From JBGPNN01 sp041487495 (lineage in GTDB: Bacteria; Sysuimicrobiota; Sysuimicrobiia; Sysuimicrobiales; Humicultoraceae): a DNA stretch of 11,183 nucleotides. The stretch is from NCBI GenBank assembly GCA_041487495.1, contig JBGPNN010000096.1, positions 1 through 11,183 of the forward strand, given 5' to 3'. The notes beneath the pieces are model-generated. The model worked only from the letters and a program-made list of their open reading frames with translations. It was not told where the DNA came from and did no database searches. Positions 1 to 5,731 of this stretch are shown piece after piece. Made by a program: the position numbers and the translations under genes. Numbering within the stretch: position 1 is the first letter of the stretch; every line of letters begins with the position of its first letter.

Positions 1-414
1 ACCGAACGGACCTTTAACGCGGGCGAGCGCGTGCCCCACGCGTTTCTGGATCGTCGCAGCATGCAGTACCTGTATCGCGAAGGTGAACTCTTTATCTTCA
101 TGGATCAGAAGTCGTACGACCAGGTCAACCTCGACGGGGCGCTGTTGGGGGATGCCACGCAGTATCTGAAGGACAACATGGTCCTGACCGTGGTGCACTT
201 CGAAGACCGGCCTATCGCCGTGGAACTGCCGAACTCGGTCGACCTTCGGATCGCAGAGACGGCGCCGGGCATCCGCGGTGACACGGCGGCGGGCGGCTCG
301 AAGCCGGCCACCCTGGAGACCGGCACGGTGGTGCAGGTGCCGTTTTTTGTCGAGGTAGGGGACGTCATCCGGGTCGACACGCGGTCGGGGGACTACCTTG
401 AGCGCGTCGGCTGA
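1..414 (+). CDS. efp: Elongation factor P, 3' part (5' end outside window)
   Basis: EF-P binds ribosomes stalled on consecutive prolines, between the P and E sites, and stimulates peptide-bond formation. The reading frame is open from base 1 and continuous with the rest, so the start lies left of the window. About 137 codons remain of a family usually near 185. The N-terminal KOW-like domain, with the tip residue that is modified in many species, is mostly missing. What is visible is the end of that domain (the MQYLYREGELFIFMD stretch, residues 21-35 of the fragment), the middle OB domain, and the C-terminal OB domain with the family hallmark GDTAAGGSKPATLETG and the closing VGDVIRVDTRSGDYLERVG. 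The protein ends where EF-P normally ends. The modification type (beta-lysyl, rhamnosyl or none) cannot be judged because the tip is absent. Identification is very secure. Confidence 0.97.
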   Translation, partial: TERTFNAGERVPHAFLDRRSMQYLYREGELFIFMDQKSYDQVNLDGALLGDATQYLKDNMVLTVVHFEDRPIAVELPNSVDLRIAETAPGIRGDTAAGGSKPATLETGTVVQVPFFVEVGDVIRVDTRSGDYLERVG

Positions 415-454
415 ACGATCTGTTTCGACAGTTCCCCTCGGCGCCACCGGCTGC

Positions 455-460
455 TAAGAT
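455..460 (+). promoter_or_regulatory. Possible extended -10 promoter element upstream of nusB
   Basis: TAAGAT at 455-460 matches four of six bases of the sigma-70 -10 consensus and directly follows TGC (452-454), giving the TGn of an extended -10. It is in the only sizeable gap of the window, 122 bases before the nusB ATG. A TCGACA at 425-430 resembles a -35 box but lies 24 bases upstream, too far for normal spacing, so the case rests on the extended -10 alone. This is a weak call. Confidence 0.25.
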
Positions 461-538
461 ACTGACGTGCAGGACCACCCACGGACTACTGCCGCGTCGC
501 GAACCGCGCGCCGGGTCACCGGACGAGATTGCGGCTAC

Positions 539-567
539 CGGCCCCTGTCGGGTGGCCGTTCTGTTTG
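539..567 (+). terminator. Hairpin plus T-rich tail in the nusB leader (possible attenuator)
   Basis: CGGCC (539-543) pairs with GGCCG (554-558). CC (544-545) can pair with GG (551-552), leaving T553 bulged and a five-base loop, for a seven-pair GC stem. It is followed by TTCTGTTTG (559-567), which has six T in nine bases. This has the shape of a weak intrinsic terminator. It ends only 15 bases before the nusB ATG and about 125 bases after the efp stop, so it could be a leader attenuator of nusB, the end of the efp transcript, or chance in GC-rich DNA. Confidence 0.3.
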
Positions 568-582
568 TGGGGTCGAGTGGTG

Positions 583-1014
583 ATGAGAACACGGCGGCGG
601 CGGGCGCGTGACGTTGCCCTGCAGGTGCTCTTCCAGTACGACGTGGGTAGCGTGCCGATCAGCGACGCGTTAGCAGCGGCGCGTGACCAGGATGCCGTTG
701 TCGAATGGGATTTCGTTGAACGGCTTTGCACGGGGACCGCTGCTCACCTGCGCGAGCTCGATGCGGTGATCACGCCGCTGCTTCACGACTGGTCCTTCGA
801 GCGGCTGGCCAACGTGGATCGCGCGATTCTCAGGATGGCGCTGTACGAACTGCGGTACATGGACACGCCACCGGCCACCGTGATCGATGAGGCCGTGGAA
901 CTCGCCAAGCGGTATGGCACCGAGGATTCGGGGCGGTTCGTCAACGGCGTGCTGGGCGTGGCGGTGCGTGCGTTGCGTCCGGCGGCGGGCAGCCAGGCCG
1001 GCCCCGGCGTCTGA
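583..1014 (+). CDS. nusB: Transcription antitermination factor NusB
   Basis: NusB pairs with NusE (ribosomal protein S10), binds boxA RNA and keeps RNA polymerase processive through rRNA operons. The 143-residue protein has the family's basic N-terminus (MRTRRRRARDVALQVLFQYD), the central NVDRAILRMALYELRYMD block from residue 77, the PPATVIDEAVELAKRYG block, and the closing FVNGVLG at 119-125. Length fits the usual 130-150. Start choice: ATG 583 follows two in-frame GTG codons (577, 580), any of which could serve. ATG gives the typical N-terminus, with a GGGG at 569-572 as a modest ribosome site. The frame stays open upstream to 529, but that part resembles no NusB. The stop overlaps the next start by one base (TGATG), indicating coupling to acyP. 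The leader carries a possible promoter and a hairpin. Confidence 0.95.
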   Translation: MRTRRRRARDVALQVLFQYDVGSVPISDALAAARDQDAVVEWDFVERLCTGTAAHLRELDAVITPLLHDWSFERLANVDRAILRMALYELRYMDTPPATVIDEAVELAKRYGTEDSGRFVNGVLGVAVRALRPAAGSQAGPGV

Positions 1015-1316
1015 TGGCCAGACCCGCCCTGCAGCGCGTCCGGGTGCACGTGTGGATCAGCGGGCGCGTACAGGGGGTGGGATTCCGCTTCTTCGTGCAA
1101 CGCCGTGCCCACCAGGTTGGTGTGGCCGGGTTTGTTCGGAACCTGCCCGACGGCCGGGTCGAAGCGACCGCTGAGGGCCCGGTGCGGGCAGTGCAGGAGT
1201 TGATCGATGCCGTGCGGACCGGCCCGCCGGGCGCGGTCGTGACGAGCGTGGAACTCACCTGGGAGGCGCCGCACGACGAATCGAGATATGTGATTCGCGG
1301 TGATGCCGATGCCTGA
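1014..1316 (+). CDS. acyP: Acylphosphatase
   Basis: A small cytosolic enzyme that hydrolyses the carboxyl-phosphate bond of acyl phosphates such as acetyl phosphate, carbamoyl phosphate and 1,3-bisphosphoglycerate. The 100-residue product has the whole single-domain signature: GRVQGVGFRFFVQRRA, with R25 as the expected phosphate-binding catalytic arginine, then GVAGFVRNLPDGRVEATAEG, with N43 as the catalytic asparagine, and the usual amphipathic helix VRAVQELIDAVRTGP. The ATG overlaps the nusB stop by one base, and the 3' end overlaps ispA, so it is embedded in the operon and translated with its neighbours. In Firmicutes this place between nusB and ispA usually holds folD and xseA/xseB. Its physiological substrate is not revealed by position. 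Identification is firm. Confidence 0.94.
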   Translation: MARPALQRVRVHVWISGRVQGVGFRFFVQRRAHQVGVAGFVRNLPDGRVEATAEGPVRAVQELIDAVRTGPPGAVVTSVELTWEAPHDESRYVIRGDADA

Positions 1317-2247
1317 TCCTCCTGCCGTATCCCTTGAACTGGCATCGTACATGGCCGCCCGAGGCCGCATGGCCGAAGAGGCTCTGGAGGCCGCGCTGCC
1401 GCCGGAAGATGCACTCCCCGGCCCCCTGCATCAAGCGATGCGGTATAGTCTCTTCGCCGGCGGCAAACGCCTGCGGCCGATCCTGGTGCTGGCGTCGGCT
1501 GAGGTCATCGGCGGCTCTCCCAAGGACGTGCTCTCAACGGCCTGCGCCGTCGAACTGATCCATACGTACTCGCTGATTCATGACGATCTCCCCTCGATGG
1601 ACGACTCGGCCACCCGGCGCGGCCGCCCGACGTGCCATGTCGCGTTTGGTGAAGCGCTGGCCGTACTGGCCGGCGACGCGCTGCACGCGCTGGCCTTCGA
1701 GTTGCTGGCGAAGACCGCCCGCACCGCGGGCCTGGCGCCTACGATTCAGGTGATTGAGGATGTGGCAGCGGCCATTGGGACCCAGGGAATGGTCGGCGGG
1801 CAGGTCCTGGATCTGCTGGGTGAGGGGCGACCGGGTCTGGCCCGCTTCGGCCCCTGGCCCGCGGTGCCCGGCGAAGGGGTGTACATGATCCATCGATGGA
1901 AAACCGCGGCGCTGATTCGCGCGTGCGTCCGCGCGGGCGCGACCCTCGCCGGCGCACGGCCGTCGCAACTACGGGCGCTCACGACGTACGGGGAGCACCT
2001 GGGCGTGGCATTTCAGATCGTCGATGACGTGTTGGACGAGTCGGGTGAGAGCAGCACGTTGGGTAAGGATGCTGGGGCCGATGCGGCGCGCAGTAAGCTC
2101 ACCTTTCCGGCGGCGTTCGGGATCGAAGAGTCGCGGTCGATGGCGGCGATCGAGACGGCGCGCGCCATCGGGGCCCTGGACGGGTGGGGCCCGCCGGCCG
2201 CGATGCTCATTGATCTTGCGCACTTGCTGTTGGTGCGGGAGTCATAG
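1303..2247 (+). CDS. ispA: Polyprenyl synthetase, probably (2E,6E)-farnesyl diphosphate synthase
   Basis: Condenses isopentenyl diphosphate with dimethylallyl and geranyl diphosphate to make farnesyl diphosphate, precursor of undecaprenyl phosphate and quinone side chains. With ATG 1303 as residue 1: GGKRLRP at 53-59 (IPP binding), first aspartate-rich motif DDLPSMD at 94-100, HRWKTAAL around K200, second aspartate-rich motif DDVLD at 241-245, then GKDAGADAARSKLTFP. The residues before the first motif read HTYSLIHDD. The aromatic Tyr at -5 with Ser at -4 is the pattern of short-chain bacterial FPP synthases, so C15 product is inferred; C20 is the alternative. Between GGQVLDL and the HRWKT block there are roughly ten more residues (around GPWPAVPGEG) than is usual. 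Start is uncertain among GTG 1300, ATG 1303 and ATG 1309; a GGTGAT at 1299-1304 could serve ATG 1309. The start overlaps acyP, and the stop abuts tlyA. Confidence 0.93.
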   Translation: MPMPDPPAVSLELASYMAARGRMAEEALEAALPPEDALPGPLHQAMRYSLFAGGKRLRPILVLASAEVIGGSPKDVLSTACAVELIHTYSLIHDDLPSMDDSATRRGRPTCHVAFGEALAVLAGDALHALAFELLAKTARTAGLAPTIQVIEDVAAAIGTQGMVGGQVLDLLGEGRPGLARFGPWPAVPGEGVYMIHRWKTAALIRACVRAGATLAGARPSQLRALTTYGEHLGVAFQIVDDVLDESGESSTLGKDAGADAARSKLTFPAAFGIEESRSMAAIETARAIGALDGWGPPAAMLIDLAHLLLVRES

Positions 2248-3114
2248 GTGGCTGCGGAGGTTTTGATCAAGCGGGCGCGCGGGAAGACCGGTGGACGCCG
2301 CGTTCGCCTCGATCAGCTCGTTGTCGAGCGGGGCGTGGCGCCGACCCGCCACCAGGCGGAGATCGCGATCCGGCTGGGAGAGATTTTTGTTGACGGCGAG
2401 CGCCGGGACAAACCCGGGTCAATGGTTGGATCCGGCTCTGCGGTCGAGCGTCGTGGCCGCGGACCCGCGTACGCGAGCCGTGGTGGAATCAAGCTGGCAG
2501 GGGCCCTCGATGCTTTCGGGCTCGATCCTACCAGTCTGATCGCCGTTGACGTGGGCGCCTCAACCGGCGGGTTCACCGATTGCCTGCTGCAGCGCGGCGC
2601 CTGCCGCGTCTACGCTGTGGATGTCGGCCGGGGACTGCTGCACTGGCGGCTCCGGCAGGATCCGCGTGTGGTCGTCCTCGAAGGCCGGCATGCGGGCCGC
2701 CTGCAACCGGCCGATCTGCCCGAGCCGGCCGACCTGGCGACCATCGACGTGTCATTCATCTCGCTGCTCAAGGTGTTGTCACCGGTGGCCCGCCTGGTGA
2801 AGCCGGACGGGCTGATCATCGCGCTGGTCAAACCGCAATTTGAAGCCGGGCGCGGGAGCGCGCCCAAAGGTGTGGTGCGCGATCCCGAGGTGCACGCCGC
2901 CGTCCTGCGCCGGGTGATCGCCGGGGCGAGGGAGATGGGGTGGTTCCCCACGAGCGTGACTGCGTCGCCGATCCTGGGTCCTCAAGGCAATCGCGAGTTT
3001 TTCGTGCTGCTCCGCAAAACCCCATCTGGTGCAGCCGATGAGATGAAGGGGGCCACCGACGACCTGGACCGGTCGGTATCTCGGGTCGTCTTCGGTCCGG
3101 AGGCGGCGTCGTGA
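2248..3114 (+). CDS. tlyA: TlyA family rRNA 2'-O-methyltransferase
   Basis: TlyA enzymes use S-adenosylmethionine to methylate 2'-hydroxyls of cytidines in 16S and/or 23S rRNA; in mycobacteria this confers capreomycin sensitivity. Many members are labelled hemolysin, which is historical. Layout of the 288 residues: a basic lead of about 18, an S4 RNA-binding domain (about 19-80, RLDQLVVERGVAPTRHQAE through DKPGSMV), the linker YASRGGIKLAGAL, then an FtsJ-type Rossmann methyltransferase with DVGASTGGFTD at 101-111, IDVSFISL at 166-173 and LVKPQFEAG at 193-201. A polar tail of about 30 follows the usual end. The conserved Glu-x-x-Asn-Ala-Arg after the second strand reads E145-G-R-H-A-G-R, losing the Asn. 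Start GTG 2248 directly follows the ispA TAG and has GGGAG (2237-2241) six bases upstream. The stop overlaps nadK as GTGA. Confidence 0.92.
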   Translation: MAAEVLIKRARGKTGGRRVRLDQLVVERGVAPTRHQAEIAIRLGEIFVDGERRDKPGSMVGSGSAVERRGRGPAYASRGGIKLAGALDAFGLDPTSLIAVDVGASTGGFTDCLLQRGACRVYAVDVGRGLLHWRLRQDPRVVVLEGRHAGRLQPADLPEPADLATIDVSFISLLKVLSPVARLVKPDGLIIALVKPQFEAGRGSAPKGVVRDPEVHAAVLRRVIAGAREMGWFPTSVTASPILGPQGNREFFVLLRKTPSGAADEMKGATDDLDRSVSRVVFGPEAAS

Positions 3115-3977
3115 AGCGGGTTGGGATCCTGGTCAACCCGTCTAGAGTAGCCGGTTACCCACAGGCCGACGAGCTGCTGCGCACCACCCTCCGTGAGCTC
3201 GACGCGCGAGGGGTGGGTGTGCGCCTGAACGACGGCGGCGCCCGGGTCGTAGGACGCCCTGACCTGGCCGCGGCAGACGCGGCTTTGGTCGAAGACACCG
3301 ATCTGCTGGTCGTGTTGGGTGGGGACGGCACGATCCTGTCGGCCGCGCGACTCGCTTCAGGCCGGGTGCCGATCCTTGGGGTCAACATGGGTGGTTTCGG
3401 ATTCCTGGCCGAAGTCGCGTTGGCCGAGCTGCCGGGTGCCGTCGAGACCGCGATCTCCGGCGGGGGTACGATCGAGGAGCGCACCATGCTGGAGGCTGAG
3501 GTCACCGATCGAGAAGAGGTCAGACTTCGGCGATTGGCCCTGAATGACATCGTTGTGGCCAAGACAGGCGTGGCGCGTGTGGTGCACATCGCGACCTGGG
3601 TGAACGGCGAGCACCTGTCGACCTACCCGGCCGACGGCGTCATCGTTGCGACACCCACTGGCTCGACGGCGTACTCGCTGTCGGCCGGCGGGCCGATCGT
3701 GCATCCGCAGGTGGACGTCATCATCGTCACCCCGATCTGCCCGCACACTTTGACCGCTCGACCGGTAGTGGTCTCCGGCGCGGCCGCCGTCGCGGTGCAA
3801 CTGCTGGAGGGCGGGGAGGATGTGCGACTCTCCGTGGATGGGCAGGAGAGCTTTCCCTTGGCGCAGGGTGAGCGCGTGGTGGTCAGGCAGGCGGCGCCGC
3901 GCACCCGCCTGGTGCGTCTCAAGCCGCCGTCGTTCTATAGCATCCTCCGCACGAAGCTGGCGTGGGGGGGACGGTAA
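3111..3977 (+). CDS. nadK: NAD kinase
   Basis: Phosphorylates NAD at the adenosine ribose 2'-hydroxyl to make NADP, the only known route to NADP. The 288-residue protein carries the family signature GGDGTIL (GGDGT at 70-74), then VNMGGFGFLAEV, the Asn-Asp/Glu motif as LND (N145-D146), and DGVIVATPTGSTAYSLSAGGP beginning at D175, followed by TPICPHTLTARPVVV. All substrate-binding motifs are present; NMGGFGFL has Phe where Leu is common, which is conservative. The GTG start at 3111 overlaps the tlyA stop by four bases and gives the normal N-terminus KRVGILVNPSR. The last codons run through a G7 tract (3964-3970) that probably doubles as the ribosome site of recN; the stop overlaps the recN ATG by one base (TAATG). 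Nothing in the sequence tells ATP-only from polyphosphate-using types. Confidence 0.96.
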   Translation: MKRVGILVNPSRVAGYPQADELLRTTLRELDARGVGVRLNDGGARVVGRPDLAAADAALVEDTDLLVVLGGDGTILSAARLASGRVPILGVNMGGFGFLAEVALAELPGAVETAISGGGTIEERTMLEAEVTDREEVRLRRLALNDIVVAKTGVARVVHIATWVNGEHLSTYPADGVIVATPTGSTAYSLSAGGPIVHPQVDVIIVTPICPHTLTARPVVVSGAAAVAVQLLEGGEDVRLSVDGQESFPLAQGERVVVRQAAPRTRLVRLKPPSFYSILRTKLAWGGR

Positions 3978-5731
3978 TGCTGGTCGAATTGCGAATCCGC
4001 GACTTTGCCGTGATCGAATCGGCGGCGGTGGAGTGCGGCCCAGGGTTGAATGTGCTCACCGGGGAGACGGGTGCCGGCAAATCCATGATCGTGGACGCGC
4101 TGACGGCGGTGCTCGGCGCCCGCCTGACGACCGATGTGATCCGCGCGAAGGCCGACCGCGCGGTCGTCGAAGCGCGGTTCGACCTGACCTCGGACGGTGC
4201 CGCCGTGCAGTGGCTTCGCGAGCAGGGCCTCGACGACGCCGATCTCGTCGTGGCGCGGGACATCGCCGCCACGGGCCGCTCGCGCGCCTGGATCAACGGT
4301 CGCCCCGCGACGGTCGGCATGCTGCGCGACCTGGGCGATCTACTGGTGGAAGTCGCCGGGCAGCACGAGGGCCAGCGGTTACTGCGACCGTCGGCCCACC
4401 TTGACCTGCTCGATGCGTTCGCCGGCCCGGAGGTCTTGGCGCTGCGTGCGCAGGTCGCCGGGCTGGTCGCCCGGCGCAGCGGCCTGCGTGCGGAGCACCA
4501 GGCGCTGGTCGCGGGGGCGCGTGAGCGCGTCCGGGAAATCGACATCTTGACCCATCAAGTCACGGAGATTGATGCGGCGCGTCTGCAGCCTGGAGAGGAT
4601 CAGGACCTGACGGTGCGGCGCGCGCGGCTGGCGAACGCGGAACGCCTGTTGAGCGTGGCGCAGGCCGCGTACGGGATGTTGTATGAGGCCGACGGCCAGG
4701 CCGCGGTGGATCACCTGGGCCGGGCCCGGAGCACGCTTCGTGAGGCCGCCACGCTCGACGAGACTCTGGCCCCATTGGCCGATCGGCTCGATGGGCTGGC
4801 CACCGACCTCGCTGACACGGCGCATGCGCTGGCGCGCTATGCGGCCTCGCTTGAGGCGCGCCCGGATGAACTCGAAGCGGTCGAAGAGCGCCTCGAGTTG
4901 ATCCGAGCGCTGAAGCGCAAGTACGGCGATGGTCTGGAGGCTATTGGGGCGTTTCGTGCCGAGGCGGCCGCTTCGCTCGCGGGCCTGGAGTCCAGCGGCG
5001 AGCGCGTGGCCGACGTGACCGCAGAGCTCGCGTCGATCGAGCGCGATCTCCGGGATCGGTGCGCGAAGCTGTCGCGATTGCGTAGAGACGCCGCGGCCAG
5101 GCTCGAGAGTGAAGTGCAGCGGACGCTTGGCGCACTTGAGATGCACCGCACGCGTCTGACCATAGCATTTGCGACCGAGCCCGATCCCAACGGGTTGTTG
5201 GTCGACGATGAGCGCGTCAGCGTGGGACCCACGGGAGTGGACCGTGTCGAGTGTCTGTTCGCGCCGAACGCCGGCGAGGCCCTGCGGCCTCTCGCCAAGA
5301 TCGCCTCGGGTGGCGAGCTGTCGCGCGTGATGCTCGCGCTGCGACACGCGCTGGCCGAGGCGGAAGCGGTCCCGGTGATGGTGTGTGATGAGGTCGATGC
5401 GGGCGTCGGTAGCCGGACAGCCGGTGCGGTAGGACGTCTGCTGGCAGCGGTGGCGAAGGGCCGGCAGGTCCTCTGCGTGACGCACCTGCCGCAGATCGCC
5501 AGCTTGGCCAATCGGCACTTTTGGGTCGACAAAGAGACCAGCGGCGGCCGCACGCGCGTGCGGGTGCACCTCCTAGAGCAGAAGGAGCGTGTGGAGGAGA
5601 TCGCCCGGATGCTCGGCGGCCGGGAGCCGTCGTCGATTGCACGGGAGCATGCGGTGGAATTGCTGGATCAAGCCGGCCGGCAGGCCCCGGCCAGGGTCGG
5701 CACGAAGAGCGCTCGAGGAGGGAAACCTTGA
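3977..5731 (+). CDS. recN: DNA repair protein RecN
   Basis: RecN is an SMC-like ATPase that gathers broken DNA ends early in recombinational double-strand break repair. Of 584 residues, the N-terminal head has MLVELRIRDFAVIE and Walker A GETGAGKS at 29-36, then LVEVAGQHEGQRLL. The middle (about 150-350) is Arg/Glu/Ala/Leu-rich coiled-coil. The C-terminal head has KIASGGELSRVMLAL with the ABC signature SGGEL at 444-448, Walker B VMVCDEVDAGVGS with D471-E472, VLCVTHLPQIASLA, and the late EIARMLGG. The QHE segment usually reads HGQHE; here His is Ala, and that position varies in the family. Start ATG 3977 gives the canonical N-terminus and has the G7 run (3964-3970) six bases upstream; an in-frame GTG at 3962 is disfavoured because it would begin within that site. 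No LexA box can be seen, as expected for an internal operon gene. Confidence 0.96.
   Translation: MLVELRIRDFAVIESAAVECGPGLNVLTGETGAGKSMIVDALTAVLGARLTTDVIRAKADRAVVEARFDLTSDGAAVQWLREQGLDDADLVVARDIAATGRSRAWINGRPATVGMLRDLGDLLVEVAGQHEGQRLLRPSAHLDLLDAFAGPEVLALRAQVAGLVARRSGLRAEHQALVAGARERVREIDILTHQVTEIDAARLQPGEDQDLTVRRARLANAERLLSVAQAAYGMLYEADGQAAVDHLGRARSTLREAATLDETLAPLADRLDGLATDLADTAHALARYAASLEARPDELEAVEERLELIRALKRKYGDGLEAIGAFRAEAAASLAGLESSGERVADVTAELASIERDLRDRCAKLSRLRRDAAARLESEVQRTLGALEMHRTRLTIAFATEPDPNGLLVDDERVSVGPTGVDRVECLFAPNAGEALRPLAKIASGGELSRVMLALRHALAEAEAVPVMVCDEVDAGVGSRTAGAVGRLLAAVAKGRQVLCVTHLPQIASLANRHFWVDKETSGGRTRVRVHLLEQKERVEEIARMLGGREPSSIAREHAVELLDQAGRQAPARVGTKSARGGKP
5716..5721 (+). 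promoter_or_regulatory. Strong ribosome binding site for the pyrG TTG start
   Basis: AGGAGG at 5716-5721 is a perfect Shine-Dalgarno core, six bases before TTG 5728. It lies inside the 3' end of recN. It decides the pyrG start: there is no ATG or GTG nearby in the frame, and TTG gives exactly the family N-terminus. It is the strongest ribosome site in the window, perhaps offsetting the poor initiation codon. Confidence 0.85.

Noticed and set aside
529..582. Upstream in-frame extension of nusB
   Set aside because: The added residues match no NusB N-terminus and would overlap the hairpin; ATG 583 gives the normal length.
2248..3114. TlyA as a hemolysin or toxin
   Set aside because: The S4 plus FtsJ-type methyltransferase layout shows an rRNA methyltransferase; the hemolysin label is historical.
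4379..5569. 396-codon open frame on the - strand across recN
   Set aside because: It lies wholly opposite recN, has no recognisable domain and reflects the lack of stops in GC-rich antisense frames.
5521..5727. N-terminal extension of pyrG inside recN
   Set aside because: It is an out-of-frame reading of recN, and the TTG with a perfect ribosome site gives the exact family N-terminus.
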